A stretch of 64,000 nucleotides of DNA from assembly GCA_945957175.1 (NCBI GenBank), contig CAMFJL010000008.1, forward strand, positions 34,635-98,634. Direction: 5' to 3'. This DNA comes from an uncultured Legionellales bacterium (GTDB lineage: Bacteria; Pseudomonadota; Gammaproteobacteria; UBA1113). Under the pieces are notes generated by a model. The model was given only the letters and a program-made list of their open reading frames with translations, was not told where the DNA came from and searched no databases. Positions 1 to 9,575 of the stretch are shown here, piece after piece. Position 1 is the first letter of the stretch. Each line of letters begins with the position of its first letter. The translations under genes were made by a program, and so were the position numbers.

Positions 1-77
1 TCATAGGTAGCTAAAGTCCATGGCTGAGATAATTGTTGATTGCGAAAACAAACTTGGTCGGTTTCAATAACACTCAT
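1..77 (-). CDS. nuoF: NADH-quinone oxidoreductase subunit F, N-terminal fragment
   Basis: Only the first 25 codons lie in the window; the rest is beyond position 1. The ATG at 77-75 overlaps the TGA of the preceding nuoE gene (ATGA), so translation is probably coupled. The visible residues end in PWTLATY, which fits the start of NuoF, the peripheral-arm subunit that binds FMN and NADH. The assignment rests mainly on position after nuoE in the nuoA-F order, because the FMN and NADH motifs are outside the window. Confidence 0.8.
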   Translation of the reverse strand, partial: MSVIETDQVCFRNQQLSQPWTLATY

Positions 78-568
78 GGTAATTGCTCCAACACTTCATC
101 TATTTTGGCAGGGGTCATATTTTCATAATACGTTTTATTCACCAACATAGCTGGTGCACCGCCACAAGCAGCTAAGCATTCGACTTCTTTAAGCATAATT
201 TTACCGTCAGCTGTCGTTTCACCTAAGCCGACACCCAGTTTATTTTTTAAATGGGCAACCAAACTGTCACAACCATTTAGCATGCAGGACACGTTAGTAC
301 AGACAAAAATCTTGTGTTTCCCAACGGGTTTTAATTCGTACATCGAATAAAAACTAGCCGCTTCATAACCAAAAACACGGGGTATTTTTATGTAGTCAGC
401 TGTTGCGGCAATAAGATCATCTGTCAGATAGCCACCATTAGCATCTTGTGCTGCATGCAAGGCAGGTAATAATGCTGAGCGTCTACGGTCAGCTGGATAT
501 TTTGCTAACCAGATATCAATTTCAGCGCGTACGGCTTCACTTAATAGATGTGATTGATCATCAGACAT
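74..568 (-). CDS. nuoE: NADH-quinone oxidoreductase subunit E (2Fe-2S, thioredoxin-like)
   Basis: Peripheral-arm subunit of respiratory complex I that carries a [2Fe-2S] cluster (N1a) near the NADH site. The 164-residue product shows the expected four cysteines: CTNVSC in the middle and ECLAAC about 40 residues later, followed by GGAP. An open frame extends 26 codons further upstream, but those codons lie inside nuoD. I chose the ATG at 568 because it overlaps the nuoD stop (TAATG) and gives the family length. It is part of the minus-strand nuoABCDEF operon and overlaps nuoF by 4 bases. Confidence 0.95.
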   Translation of the reverse strand: MSDDQSHLLSEAVRAEIDIWLAKYPADRRRSALLPALHAAQDANGGYLTDDLIAATADYIKIPRVFGYEAASFYSMYELKPVGKHKIFVCTNVSCMLNGCDSLVAHLKNKLGVGLGETTADGKIMLKEVECLAACGGAPAMLVNKTYYENMTPAKIDEVLEQLP

Positions 569-1821
569 TAACGGTCTATCTCCCCAAATACAATATCTTG
601 ACTCGATAAAATGGCAACAACGTCGGCAAGCATATGCCCTCTGCACATTTCATCCAATGCGGCAAGATGTGAAAAGCCTGGTGGGCGAATTTTTAAACGA
701 TACGGTTTGTTTGCACCGTCAGATATGAGATATACACCAAATTCACCTTTGGGATGCTCGACAGCTGCATAAACTTGACCGACAGGCACTGTATAACCTT
801 CAGTAAATAGTTTGAAATGATGAATAAGCGACTCCATATCGCCTTTCATCTCAGCCCTTGTTGGTGGTGTTATTTTGTGTTGCGAGAGCATCACTTCACC
901 GGGATGCTTACGTAACCAATCAATACATTGCTTAACAATCCGATTCGATTGACGCATTTCCTCTACGCGGACTAAATACCGATCGTAACAATCACCGTTT
1001 TTACCTAAAGGAATATCAAAATCAAGTTTATCGTAAACTTCATATGGCTGATGCTTACGTAAATCCCATAAAACCCCGGAGCCTCGCAACATAGGGCCAC
1101 TAAATCCAAGCGCTTTAGCGCGCTCAGGACTGACAATACCAATATCGACTGTACGTTGTTTCCAAATACGATTATCGGTAAGCAAGGTTTCATACTCATC
1201 CACTTTTTGTGGAAATGTATCGGTAAATGCCTCGATAAAATCGAGTAAAGAGCCTTGTCTATCTGCATTTTGTTTGGCAACATCAGCTGCACTTCGCCAA
1301 GGAGAGGCTTGATACTGCGGCATACTATCGGGTAAGTCGCGATAAACACCACCTGGACGATAATAAGTTGCGTGCAATCTTGCACCCGATACCGCTTCAT
1401 AACAGTCCATAAGCATTTCACGTTCACGAAAAGCATACAAAAAAACTGTCATCGCACCGATATCAAGCGCATGTGCGCCTAACCATAATAAGTGATTTAA
1501 TATACGCGTGATTTCATCAAACATCACACGTATATATTGTGCACGTACCGGTGGTGTAACCCCTAATAATTTTTCAATCGCTAAGACATAACCATGCTCA
1601 TTACACATCATCGATACATAATCGAGTCTATCCATATAACCAATACTTTGATTGAATGGTTTGGTTTCTGCAAGCTTTTCTGTGGCACGATGCAATAAAC
1701 CCACATGTGGATCAGCGCGCACAATCACTTCACCATCCATTTCTAGCACTAAACGCAAAACGCCATGTGCAGCAGGATGTTGTGGACCAAAGTTAAGTGT
1801 ATAATTGCGTAAATCAGGCAC
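568..1821 (-). CDS. nuoD: NADH-quinone oxidoreductase subunit D (49 kDa)
   Basis: Complex I subunit that helps form the quinone-binding cavity at the junction of the peripheral and membrane arms. The 417-residue product begins with the family hallmark [15 protein letters not shown], followed by [12 protein letters not shown] and the [11 protein letters not shown] block. The C-terminus ends [12 protein letters not shown], as is usual for NuoD. It is a stand-alone NuoD, not a NuoCD fusion as in Escherichia coli. It lies 2 bases after nuoC and overlaps nuoE by one base, so it belongs to the same transcript. Confidence 0.98.
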   Translation of the reverse strand: MPDLRNYTLNFGPQHPAAHGVLRLVLEMDGEVIVRADPHVGLLHRATEKLAETKPFNQSIGYMDRLDYVSMMCNEHGYVLAIEKLLGVTPPVRAQYIRVMFDEITRILNHLLWLGAHALDIGAMTVFLYAFREREMLMDCYEAVSGARLHATYYRPGGVYRDLPDSMPQYQASPWRSAADVAKQNADRQGSLLDFIEAFTDTFPQKVDEYETLLTDNRIWKQRTVDIGIVSPERAKALGFSGPMLRGSGVLWDLRKHQPYEVYDKLDFDIPLGKNGDCYDRYLVRVEEMRQSNRIVKQCIDWLRKHPGEVMLSQHKITPPTRAEMKGDMESLIHHFKLFTEGYTVPVGQVYAAVEHPKGEFGVYLISDGANKPYRLKIRPPGFSHLAALDEMCRGHMLADVVAILSSQDIVFGEIDR

Positions 1822-1823
1822 TG

Positions 1824-2504
1824 TTATGATGCTCCTCTCGCACTATCATCATCAGCATAACGTTGATCACGACGAATCATTTTAGGCACCAGCGTGCGTG
1901 GCACAATATCGACGGGATCATAAACGACTTTGCCAGATGTCGCGTCATAGCGTACTTCAACATAACCGCTTAGGGGAAAGTCTTTACGGAAAGGATGTCC
2001 TATGAAGCCATAATCTGTGAGAATACGTCGTAAATCTGGATGATCTTCAAATAAAATACCGAATAAATCAAAAGCCTCGCGCTCGAACCAATTGGCTGAA
2101 GGCCAAATATCAACAACAGAGGGCACCATTAACGGTTCATCTAATAATATCATGATCCGTAAGCGCCAGTTATGCGTTAAAGAAAGCAGGTGATATACAA
2201 CAGCAAACCGCGGTCCTTGTCTTTCTAAGATATTGATTTTTTTATCGCGAAGTGCTGCGCGCTCAAAACCTTTACCTGTTGCTTTTTCAGCGATCCACTC
2301 GCTTAAACCATAATCTAAATAATCAACACCACACACATCTTGCAATGCTTCAAACGCAAAATCAGGATGTGTATGTAATGTATTCGCTATCGATTTTAAT
2401 GTTTGTGGCGTGAGCGTTAAGGTAACCTCACCAAAAGATATCTCGATTTGCTGTTCTGGAAAATGCTTTTGTAATCGTTCAATCAGAAGTGATACGGTGC
2501 TCAT
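1824..2504 (-). CDS. nuoC: NADH-quinone oxidoreductase subunit C (30 kDa)
   Basis: Peripheral-arm scaffold subunit of complex I. The 226-residue product contains the diagnostic stretch [20 protein letters not shown] followed by [21 protein letters not shown]. The N-terminal half (residues about 1-100) is less conserved. The region around residues 68-90 ([20 protein letters not shown]) looks like an insertion compared with short NuoC proteins. The gene overlaps nuoB by 4 bases and stands 2 bases before nuoD, so it is translationally coupled inside the nuo operon. Confidence 0.97.
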   Translation of the reverse strand: MSTVSLLIERLQKHFPEQQIEISFGEVTLTLTPQTLKSIANTLHTHPDFAFEALQDVCGVDYLDYGLSEWIAEKATGKGFERAALRDKKINILERQGPRFAVVYHLLSLTHNWRLRIMILLDEPLMVPSVVDIWPSANWFEREAFDLFGILFEDHPDLRRILTDYGFIGHPFRKDFPLSGYVEVRYDATSGKVVYDPVDIVPRTLVPKMIRRDQRYADDDSARGAS

Positions 2505-2992
2505 GTTAAGTCCTCTCGTATCAACGTTTGCTTACGTCTAATTTTATTTTGTAATTGAATAATGCCATACAATAAGGCTTCAGCCGTCGGTGGACAACCA
2601 GGTACATAAATATCGACAGGCACAATCCTATCGCAGCCACGGACAACCGAATAGGAATAATGATAATAACCACCACCATTGGCGCAAGAACCCATAGAGA
2701 TCACCCATCGAGGTTCGGACATTTGATCGTACACTTTACGCAATGCTGGCGCCATCTTATTACACAAAGTACCCGCAACTATCATGACATCTGACTGCCT
2801 TGGGCTTGGTCTAAACATCACGCCAAAGCGATCTAAATCATAACGCGCGGCACCGGTGTGCATCATTTCAACCGCGCAGCACGCCAAACCGAAAGTCATA
2901 GGCCACATAGAGCCGGTTCGACCCCACTCCATCAGTGCATCGACGGAGGTCGTTAGGAAACCTTGCTTCGTAAGTGAATCTGTTATTCCCAT
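2501..2992 (-). CDS. nuoB: NADH-quinone oxidoreductase subunit B (4Fe-4S N2 cluster)
   Basis: This subunit holds the N2 [4Fe-4S] cluster that passes electrons to quinone. The ligand cysteines are visible as the adjacent pair in LACCAVEMM, one in [10 protein letters not shown] and one in [15 protein letters not shown]. The open frame reaches back to 3103, but that part lies inside nuoA and has no family resemblance. The ATG at 2992 ([12 protein letters not shown]) gives 163 residues, the usual length, and overlaps the end of nuoA by 10 bases. Confidence 0.97.
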   Translation of the reverse strand: MGITDSLTKQGFLTTSVDALMEWGRTGSMWPMTFGLACCAVEMMHTGAARYDLDRFGVMFRPSPRQSDVMIVAGTLCNKMAPALRKVYDQMSEPRWVISMGSCANGGGYYHYSYSVVRGCDRIVPVDIYVPGCPPTAEALLYGIIQLQNKIRRKQTLIREDLT

Positions 2993-3339
2993 TCTAAGGC
3001 TCCTCGTCGCCATTCGTAGACGAAGCCAACCATGAGAATGCTCAGAAACAGCATCATCGCACCAAAACCAAGCCAACCAATATCGCGAAGGGCAACACCC
3101 CACGGAAACATAAACGCGGTTTCTAAATCAAAGATAATGAATAAAATGGCAACTAAATAATATCGCACGTCAAAGGGGCGGCGCGCATCTTCAAATGGCT
3201 CGAAACCGCACTCATAAGGCGCATTTTTAGCCGTATCTGGACGTTGCTTGATGAGTAATCTCGTAGCCAGTAGTGGCAAGCAGCCGATGACAACACCTAT
3301 CACCATAAAGATAAGTACCGGCAAATATAGGGTCAACAT
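2983..3339 (-). CDS. nuoA: NADH-quinone oxidoreductase subunit A
   Basis: Small membrane-arm subunit of complex I with three transmembrane helices. Visible hallmarks are [31 protein letters not shown], split by the second membrane segment, and the acidic FDLETAF motif. The ATG at 3339 is preferred over the frame start at 3366 because AGAGG lies about 10 bases upstream of it. The product is then 118 residues. It is the first protein gene of the nuo operon, directly after tRNA-Leu. Confidence 0.96.
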   Translation of the reverse strand: MLTLYLPVLIFMVIGVVIGCLPLLATRLLIKQRPDTAKNAPYECGFEPFEDARRPFDVRYYLVAILFIIFDLETAFMFPWGVALRDIGWLGFGAMMLFLSILMVGFVYEWRRGALEWE

Positions 3340-3368
3340 GCAAAGCAACCTCTTATTCAAAAACAAGA

Positions 3369-3453
3369 TGGTGCCGAAGGCCGGACTCGAACCGGCACGC
3401 CTCGCGGCGCCACCCCCTCAAGATGGTGTGTCTACCAATTCCACCACTTCGGC
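3369..3453 (-). tRNA. tRNA-Leu (anticodon GAG)
   Basis: Reading the minus strand, an 85-base class II tRNA starts GCCGAAGTGGTGG and ends in an encoded CCA. The acceptor stem GCCGAAG pairs with CTTCGGC. The anticodon stem CCATC/GGTGG encloses TTGAGGG, giving anticodon GAG, which reads CUY leucine codons. The variable arm is long, as in tRNA-Leu, and the T loop contains GGTTCGAGTCC. It sits between secG and nuoA, a common Legionellales order, and may be processed from a longer transcript. Confidence 0.97.
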
Positions 3454-3462
3454 ATTAGGATA

Positions 3463-3795
3463 TTATGACTGCGGTAAAGGCGCAGGTGCTGGGCCATTCG
3501 TTGGCGCAGACTGTTGTTGCTGCAATAAAGCAGCGGGCAAATCCAAGTTATTGTTTTGCTTAATTTGTGAGGTCGCCATATGGCCAAGCGCAACGCTAGT
3601 GACGAAGAAGATAAGCGCGAGCACTGCTGTCAATTTAAATAAAAATGAACTAGCTCCAGGACTTCCAAACACAGTACTTGATGCACCTGAACCAAAGGCT
3701 GCACCAATTTCAGCACCCTTACCTTGCTGTAATAACACCAGGGCAATGAGGCTAACACATGTCAATAAATGTACAACTGTAACGAGCGGCTGCAT
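3463..3795 (-). CDS. secG: Protein translocase subunit SecG
   Basis: Non-essential partner of SecYE in the inner-membrane Sec translocon. The 110-residue product has two transmembrane segments flanking the family signature LLQQGKGAEIGAAFGSGASSTVFGS. The tail is Gln/Pro/Ala-rich. The open frame extends to 3885, but the start at 3795 (MQPLV) gives the same distance from the first Met to LQQGKG as in E. coli SecG. A start at 3807 (MVLVMQPLV) is a close alternative, and neither has a clear Shine-Dalgarno. It follows tpiA and precedes tRNA-Leu. Confidence 0.92.
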   Translation of the reverse strand: MQPLVTVVHLLTCVSLIALVLLQQGKGAEIGAAFGSGASSTVFGSPGASSFLFKLTAVLALIFFVTSVALGHMATSQIKQNNNLDLPAALLQQQQSAPTNGPAPAPLPQS

Positions 3796-3906
3796 AACTA
3801 AAACCATATTAACGTAACTTGCGAAGGAGTTTACTCTGCCTTGGTCGAAGATGCAAGAAATTATATGCTCATTTGACGCAACCACATCTAAAAACGAAGA
3901 AGATTG

Positions 3907-4641
3907 TTAAACAGCCATGCGCGAGAACTCATCAACCTTCAGTGAAGCACCACCAATAAGCGCGCCTGCAACATGCGGTGCCGCTAAGATAGCTTCAATG
4001 TTGTTAGCATTCACACTACCGCCATACAAAATACTGATCGTCGAATCTGACTCATCGACAAGTTCAGCTAGACAGGTATGGATATGCGCATGCACTTGAC
4101 TAATCTCTGCAGGACTTGCTGCCAATCCCGTCCCTATCGCCCATACTGGTTCATAGGCCAGTAATAATAAACCATCACGAAGCTGCACTTCAGCCTCAGC
4201 TAGCGCTTGCACTTGTGCATTCAACACACGAAAAGTCTGTCCGGATTCTCGCTCCGCCAAACTTTCGCCGATGCAAACCACAGGCACTAAGCCATGGGCT
4301 TGCGCACGTAATGCCTTGACTGCGACAATGTCGTTGGTTTCACCAAAATAAAGGCGACGCTCCGAGTGCCCGACAAGCACGTGGCTTAACCCTTGTTCTG
4401 CTAACATAGCGGCAGATACTTCCCCTGTGTATGCGCCAGCTTCGTATTGGCTCACATTCTGTGCACCGACTTGCAAAGATGGCGCGCCCTCAAAGGCTTG
4501 TTGGAGAGCTTGAATCAACGGAAACGGCGGAAAAAATAAGAGTTCATGTGCTGAATGGGCAAAATGCATCTTGGTCTCGGCAAACGCTTGCACCAGGGCC
4601 AGTGAGCCATTCATTTTCCAATTTGCTGCGAGTATAGCCAT
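3907..4641 (-). CDS. tpiA: Triosephosphate isomerase
   Basis: Interconverts dihydroxyacetone phosphate and glyceraldehyde 3-phosphate in glycolysis. The 244-residue TIM barrel shows the substrate-binding Asn/Lys in AANWKMN, the catalytic His in VGHSERR, the catalytic Glu in YEPVWAIGTG, and the phosphate-binding loop YGGSVNANN. A near-perfect Shine-Dalgarno (AAGGAGGT) lies 7 bases before the ATG. secG follows 111 bases downstream on the same strand. Confidence 0.98.
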   Translation of the reverse strand: MAILAANWKMNGSLALVQAFAETKMHFAHSAHELLFFPPFPLIQALQQAFEGAPSLQVGAQNVSQYEAGAYTGEVSAAMLAEQGLSHVLVGHSERRLYFGETNDIVAVKALRAQAHGLVPVVCIGESLAERESGQTFRVLNAQVQALAEAEVQLRDGLLLLAYEPVWAIGTGLAASPAEISQVHAHIHTCLAELVDESDSTISILYGGSVNANNIEAILAAPHVAGALIGGASLKVDEFSRMAV

Positions 4642-4667
4642 ATGAAACCTCCTTTGTCAGGGCATTA

Positions 4668-4816
4668 TAACGCGTTTTGTCATCGCTGCGCGATGGTTTT
4701 TTTGCCCCTTATCCTGCCCCGAGGTCACCATGATATGCAAGGGAATACAGGCATTTTTTGTACTCTCATTAGGTACTAGCAAAAAACTCGCATTTTGAAG
4801 TCACTTGGGTATATAC
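4668..4816. repeat. Dispersed REP/MITE-like repeat, copy between tpiA and gpmI
   Basis: Reads TTTGTCATCGCTGCGCGATGG, then a degenerated CCCTTATCCTGCC arm and a partner arm near TGCAAGGGA, and ends with CATTTTGAAGTCACTTGGGTATATA. This is the same order of modules as the copies at 14200, 50480 and 57388. The end resembles the terminal inverted repeat of the family. It fills most of the gap between the divergent genes tpiA and gpmI, so promoters for both must lie in or beside it. Confidence 0.6.
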
Positions 4817-4853
4817 TCCTTGCACTGCAAGGGTGGGCTGGAAAGATCAAGAC

Positions 4854-6398
4854 ATGTCACAAAAACCTTTAGTACTCATGATTTTAGATGGTTGGGGCGA
4901 ACGACCTGCCAACCCAAGCAACGCCATTACAGAAGCCGATACCCCCTATTGGGACTGGTTAAATGCGCATGCGTTATGCGATTCACTTGAAGGCTCAGGC
5001 CATGCCGTGGGACTGCCTGTGGGGCAGATGGGTAATTCTGAAGTTGGCCATATGACCATGGGACTCGGTCGTGTCATTCAACAAGATTTAACAAAAATTC
5101 ATGATGCCATTGAAACAGGTCAATTAAATCATCATCCACAACTACAAACATTGATAGCCAAGGCAACAGCAAAAGGACGCAGATTGCATCTAATGGGACT
5201 TTTGTCACCCGGCGGTGTGCATAGCCACGAAAATCACTGGCTTGCTATCCTCGAAGCGCTTGCAGCACATGGCATCACTGAGGTCTACTGCCATCCTTTT
5301 CTTGATGGTCGCGATACACCCCCCAAAAGTGCGACGGATTCTCTGAATAAACTTCAGGACGCATTAGGTGCGTTTACCCTAGGTCGCATTGTTTCGCTTG
5401 TTGGACGCTATTATGCGATGGATAGAGACAAACGTTGGGATAGAGTTGAAGCGGCCTATCGACTACTTGTTGAAGGCCAAGCGACGCGTCAAGCAAGCAG
5501 CGCCATCGATGCGCTACATCTTGCCTATGCCGCCGGTGAAACAGATGAGTTTGTTAAACCAACCACCATTGTAAAACCCGGTGAATCCTTAGTAACTATT
5601 AGCCAAGACGATATTGTTCTGTGTCTTAACTTTCGCGCAGATAGAGTACGGGAGTTAACAGAAGCTTTTATTTCACCTGAATTTACGCACTTTCATAGAC
5701 CTTGGCCGTTATCTGAAATACATTATTTTACAATGACCAACTATGCGGATTACTTGCCTACGCAAATCTTATTCCCACCTACATCGCTTGAGCACAGTCT
5801 TGCTGATTGCTTGGCCGAACACGGCCTTAAACAATTGCGCCTTGCTGAAACTGAAAAATACGCCCATGTCACATTCTTTTTTAATGGCGGTAATGAAACC
5901 CCTGTGGAAGGGGAAGACAGACAGCTCATCGCTTCACCCAAAGTTGCCACTTATGATTTACAACCCGAGATGAGTGCACCCGCAATCACTGATGCACTCA
6001 TCGCAGCGATCGCGAGTCAGCGCTATGATCTCATTATTGTTAATTATGCCAATGCAGATATGGTAGGTCACAGCGGTAATTTATTAGCAACCAAACAAGC
6101 TATCTCGGCCATTGATACCTGCTTAGGTAGGGTCATTAAAGCACTCTCGCAATATGGTGGGGAATTGTTATTAACAGCTGATCACGGTAATGCTGAATGC
6201 ATGCAAGACCCCATAACTGGCCAACCGCATACAGCCCATACCAGCGATCCCGTTCCTTTACGCTTTTTAGGGCGCAACGCCACATTGGTAAAGGGCTCAC
6301 ATAGCTTAGCCGACATCGCACCAACGGTGCTTACCCTGCTGGGATTACCTATCCCTCAAGAGATGAGCGGCAAGCCCCTTATCATGTTAGGAACATAG
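4854..6398 (+). CDS. gpmI: 2,3-bisphosphoglycerate-independent phosphoglycerate mutase
   Basis: Interconverts 3- and 2-phosphoglycerate using two Mn2+ ions in an alkaline-phosphatase-type fold. The start at 4854 (MSQKPLVLMILDGWG) gives 514 residues, the standard length; the frame's extra seven upstream codons are not conserved. Metal ligand Asp12 (ILDGWG) and the phosphoserine Ser62 (MGNSEVGHM) are in register with known enzymes. HPFLDGRDTPP, the LLTADHGNAE metal motif and GQPHTAHTSDPVP near the C-terminus are also present. GGAAAG upstream can serve as the ribosome binding site. envC follows after 5 bases. Confidence 0.98.
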   Translation: MSQKPLVLMILDGWGERPANPSNAITEADTPYWDWLNAHALCDSLEGSGHAVGLPVGQMGNSEVGHMTMGLGRVIQQDLTKIHDAIETGQLNHHPQLQTLIAKATAKGRRLHLMGLLSPGGVHSHENHWLAILEALAAHGITEVYCHPFLDGRDTPPKSATDSLNKLQDALGAFTLGRIVSLVGRYYAMDRDKRWDRVEAAYRLLVEGQATRQASSAIDALHLAYAAGETDEFVKPTTIVKPGESLVTISQDDIVLCLNFRADRVRELTEAFISPEFTHFHRPWPLSEIHYFTMTNYADYLPTQILFPPTSLEHSLADCLAEHGLKQLRLAETEKYAHVTFFFNGGNETPVEGEDRQLIASPKVATYDLQPEMSAPAITDALIAAIASQRYDLIIVNYANADMVGHSGNLLATKQAISAIDTCLGRVIKALSQYGGELLLTADHGNAECMQDPITGQPHTAHTSDPVPLRFLGRNATLVKGSHSLADIAPTVLTLLGLPIPQEMSGKPLIMLGT

Positions 6399-6403
6399 AG
6401 GTT

Positions 6404-7558
6404 ATGGGCTCGCCACGTTTTTTAATCTGTTTACTTAGTTTCTGTTTAATGCCCGTCGTGGGTCTGGCTGATGTCAGTCAAGATATTTCTACTATTGACG
6501 CAAAAATCAGTGAAGTGAAACAATCACTTGATGATGCCCGCGGCGAACGCATGTTATTAGAGCATAAACTTCGTAAAAGTGAGTTACTCATTAGTCAAAT
6601 CGCCCTTAATCTACATAATATTCAACACGCATTAAAAATACAAAAACGTGCACTTGATAAGCTTAATTTACAAAAACTTAATGATGAAGAACGTCTTAAC
6701 GAAGAGCAAGGTATCCTGAATAATCAGATTCGCTCAGCTTATATGTTAGGTGATCAGAATAGTGTTAAGACTTTACTTAACCAAGAAGATGCTTCTAATA
6801 TAAGTCGGATGAGTCATTACTTTTATTATTTCAACAAACAACGTATAGAAACCATCAAATCGTTGTCAATAACACTTACACAGCTAAAACAAACTGAAAT
6901 AAGTATAGAAGAGCAAACGGCTACACTAAAAAATCTTCAAGCAGTACAACAACAAAAACAAGATGATTTACGTGAAGAGCAGATAACAAGACACTTACTT
7001 TTAACAAAAATTAATGCTGAGATTGACACTAATCAATTAACACTTGAGAAACTCAATGCGGATCGCCAACGACTGAGCAGTCTTGTAAATCAGCTGCAAA
7101 CAGCGCAGGCATCATCACCGAATCAAACACAGCTGCCTACCGTGCCTTTTTCTCAAATGCAAGGGCAGTTATTTTGGCCTACAAATGGGCAAATCATAGA
7201 GCATTTCGGTACACCTATTAATGATAGTGAGCTGACTTATACTGGCACACTCATTCAAGCACCCGAAGGGCAAACAGTCCACGCCATTTATCCTGGCACG
7301 GTTATCTTTTCCGGTTGGCTTAAAGGGTTTGGCTTGCTTATGATCATTGATCATGGCGATGGTTATTTGTCTCTCTATGCCCGCAATCGCACCTTGTACC
7401 AACAGGTGGGCGCTAAGGTGAGTGCCGGCGATGCCATTGCGCAGGTGGGTGAAAGCGGCGGTTACGAACAAAGCGGTCTATACTTTGAAATTAGACACGA
7501 TGGTGAGCCCGTGGATCCCGAAAGTTGGTGTTCGAATCGCGCAAGCCAGACATCTTGA
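6404..7558 (+). CDS. envC: Murein hydrolase activator EnvC-like protein
   Basis: Periplasmic divisome-associated protein that activates N-acetylmuramoyl-L-alanine amidases. The 384 residues comprise a signal peptide (about 1-22), a long coiled coil (about 24-230) rich in Leu, Gln and Glu, and a C-terminal LytM/M23-like domain (about 250-375) beginning GQLFWPTNGQIIEHFG. The zinc ligands of active M23 peptidases are not present (TYTGTLIQAP and YFEIRHDGEP replace the HxxxD and HxH motifs). This fits a non-catalytic activator. It sits between gpmI and ctpA, as in many gammaproteobacteria. Confidence 0.9.
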   Translation: MGSPRFLICLLSFCLMPVVGLADVSQDISTIDAKISEVKQSLDDARGERMLLEHKLRKSELLISQIALNLHNIQHALKIQKRALDKLNLQKLNDEERLNEEQGILNNQIRSAYMLGDQNSVKTLLNQEDASNISRMSHYFYYFNKQRIETIKSLSITLTQLKQTEISIEEQTATLKNLQAVQQQKQDDLREEQITRHLLLTKINAEIDTNQLTLEKLNADRQRLSSLVNQLQTAQASSPNQTQLPTVPFSQMQGQLFWPTNGQIIEHFGTPINDSELTYTGTLIQAPEGQTVHAIYPGTVIFSGWLKGFGLLMIIDHGDGYLSLYARNRTLYQQVGAKVSAGDAIAQVGESGGYEQSGLYFEIRHDGEPVDPESWCSNRASQTS

Positions 7559-7578
7559 GTCATCCTGAGGGGAGCTAT

Positions 7579-8988
7579 ATGCGTCAATTACCTTACCTAG
7601 CGGCTATGATTTGTTGCTTTTGTGCATTTACTGTTTTTGCAAAAGCAGAGCCTTCGGCAAACCCATTACCCACCTCAGCACCAGCCACCCAAACAAGTAA
7701 TCGGGATGCAGCACAGACCATTTTGCCGCAAGGGGATGTATCGCGTTTTACCCAAGCCTTGGCCGATATTAAACAGTATTATGTCAAAGATGTCGGTGAT
7801 GACGCCTTATTTGACAATGCGATCCGTGGCATGCTCACCAACTTAGATCCGCACTCCGATTATCTTGACCCAAGTGATCTGGCGGCATTACAAACACAAA
7901 CAACCGGCGAATTTGCAGGGATAGGTCTTGAGCTTAGTACGGACAATGGTTATATCATTGTTGTCAGTCCTATTGATGGTAGTCCCGCTGCAAAAGCAGG
8001 GATTGTTTCTGGCGATTATATCGTTAAAGTCAATAATAAACCCGTCATGGCCGACGACCTACATAATGCTGTCAATACCATGCGTGGTCCTGCAAACAGT
8101 ACCGTTAAAGTAATGACTTATCATAAACAAAATAATACACTACGCGAAATCACTCTAACCCGTCAGATGATTAAAGTACAAAGTGTCAAAAGTGAATTAT
8201 TAGCACCAGGCTACGGCTATATTCGTATCGCTGAATTTCAAGATCCTACGGCAAAGGATTTACAACTTGATTTAGCCGCACTTGTCAAAAAAAATCAAGA
8301 TAAACCGCTCAAAGGCTTGGTCCTTGATTTACGTAATGACCCAGGCGGATTGCTTGAATCAGCTATCAGTGTCGCTGATGTATTTCTTGATAGCACAAAA
8401 CTTGGCAATAATCCGCTGATCGTTTACACCGTTGGTCGTGTTCCTGATGCCCACTTTGAGGCAAGGGCAACGCCTGGTGATATGCTTAAAGGTGCACCCA
8501 TTGTTGTGCTTATCAATGAAGGTACAGCGTCTGCTGCTGAAATTGTTGCCGGTGCATTGCAAGATCAACACCGCGCTATTTTATTAGGCACGAAAACTTT
8601 CGGTAAAGGCTCAGTACAAACAGTGATTCCACTCGATAGTACCCATGCTATCAAAATAACAACAGCGCTTTATTACACCCCCAGCGGCCGTTCGATTCAA
8701 GCTGAAGGTATTCGTCCTGATGTTAGCGTGCCTATGATGCAAGTTAAAGCACTGAAAGATGCGAATATGCTCAATATGGCTATGATCCGGGAAGCTGACC
8801 TCACGAATCATCTTGCAAATGCGAAGGCTATCAACAGCAAGACCAACCAAGCACCAGCCGATTTGCTAGGCGATTATCAGCTACAAGAGGCGCTTAATCT
8901 CTTAAAGGGTCTGGTGGTCGCCCAACAACATCAGCCGCCAGCCCTACAAGCAGCGATACCGACAACCACTGCGGATACACATCTTTAG
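7579..8988 (+). CDS. ctpA: S41 family carboxy-terminal processing peptidase
   Basis: Secreted tail-specific protease of the periplasm. The start at 7579 (MRQLPYLAAMICCF) has GGGGAG 7 bases upstream and opens with a signal peptide ending near AKA. The product is 469 residues. A PDZ domain (about 110-195; GIGLELSTDNGYIIV, SPAAKAGIVSGDYIVKVN) precedes the S41 domain with catalytic Ser318 (GTASAAEI) and Lys343 (FGKGSVQTV), 25 residues apart as in the family. The C-terminal 80 residues are Gln/Ala-rich. Convergent with the next gene, overlapping it by 4 bases. Confidence 0.95.
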   Translation: MRQLPYLAAMICCFCAFTVFAKAEPSANPLPTSAPATQTSNRDAAQTILPQGDVSRFTQALADIKQYYVKDVGDDALFDNAIRGMLTNLDPHSDYLDPSDLAALQTQTTGEFAGIGLELSTDNGYIIVVSPIDGSPAAKAGIVSGDYIVKVNNKPVMADDLHNAVNTMRGPANSTVKVMTYHKQNNTLREITLTRQMIKVQSVKSELLAPGYGYIRIAEFQDPTAKDLQLDLAALVKKNQDKPLKGLVLDLRNDPGGLLESAISVADVFLDSTKLGNNPLIVYTVGRVPDAHFEARATPGDMLKGAPIVVLINEGTASAAEIVAGALQDQHRAILLGTKTFGKGSVQTVIPLDSTHAIKITTALYYTPSGRSIQAEGIRPDVSVPMMQVKALKDANMLNMAMIREADLTNHLANAKAINSKTNQAPADLLGDYQLQEALNLLKGLVVAQQHQPPALQAAIPTTTADTHL

Positions 8989-9575
8989 GATAATACCATG
9001 CCCTTAGGGATATCTGCGAATGACTCGATATCTAGTCGCGGTAGACGACCTAGTGCAAGACGACTTCCACCAAATACCCCGTGTCGTTCAAGGTTTAGTG
9101 TTACGCATACCTCTACCGATGCAGAGGAAGATGTCATTGAACTGACCTGGCTTTGCACTTCGCTCTCATGAGAGCTGTCTGAATTAAAATAAGATGGATT
9201 TTTGCGTTTACACAACCTGATAAAGTCACCATAATAATTTTCTTTTAAAGTACGTCCAATGTTAAAAACCTCGAGACAGCGCTCTATCAAGGCTTGCTTT
9301 TCTTCTTTTAAGCCGTCATGTTCAACAGCATCTGCATTTGAAAAAAGAAAAATCATATCTTGTTTTATTTTTTCTTCAATAGTTAAAATTGCTTGATCAA
9401 ATTCAGATTTAATTGAAGATGAAATATCATTGTAATTTTCAATAACCATATTATCAATGACTTTATTAAAAAAATCTATTATTTCCATCTTGTTTTTATC
9501 AATCGATTTTTTTATTTGATCCGGCGTATGCAACAAAACAAAAATCACTATTTTTTGTATTTCTTCTTTATTCAT
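8985..9575 (-). CDS. Orphan hypothetical protein, Lys/Glu-rich helical N-terminus
   Basis: I do not recognise this 196-residue protein. Residues 1-110 look helical and charged (MNKEEIQKIVIFVLLHTPDQ onward), with no signal peptide or clear membrane segment. Residues about 125-150 form a Ser-rich linker (SSHESEVQSQVSSMTSSSAS). The last 45 residues contain a more ordered Gly/Arg/Leu part ending IPKGMVLS. The coding sequence is visibly AT-richer than ctpA beside it. The upstream region has only a weak ribosome binding site. It could be a secreted effector-type protein, but nothing in the sequence proves that. Confidence 0.6.
   Translation of the reverse strand: MNKEEIQKIVIFVLLHTPDQIKKSIDKNKMEIIDFFNKVIDNMVIENYNDISSSIKSEFDQAILTIEEKIKQDMIFLFSNADAVEHDGLKEEKQALIERCLEVFNIGRTLKENYYGDFIRLCKRKNPSYFNSDSSHESEVQSQVSSMTSSSASVEVCVTLNLERHGVFGGSRLALGRLPRLDIESFADIPKGMVLS

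Noticed and set aside
1005..1436. 143-codon minus-strand frame inside nuoD
   Set aside because: Shadow of nuoD in another frame; the nuoD protein is intact.
3248..3817. Long plus-strand frame over tRNA-Leu and secG
   Set aside because: It crosses a tRNA gene and is antisense to secG, with no family resemblance.
6404..7558. Active M23 endopeptidase
   Set aside because: The zinc-binding residues of M23 enzymes are absent, so it is better described as the non-catalytic activator EnvC.
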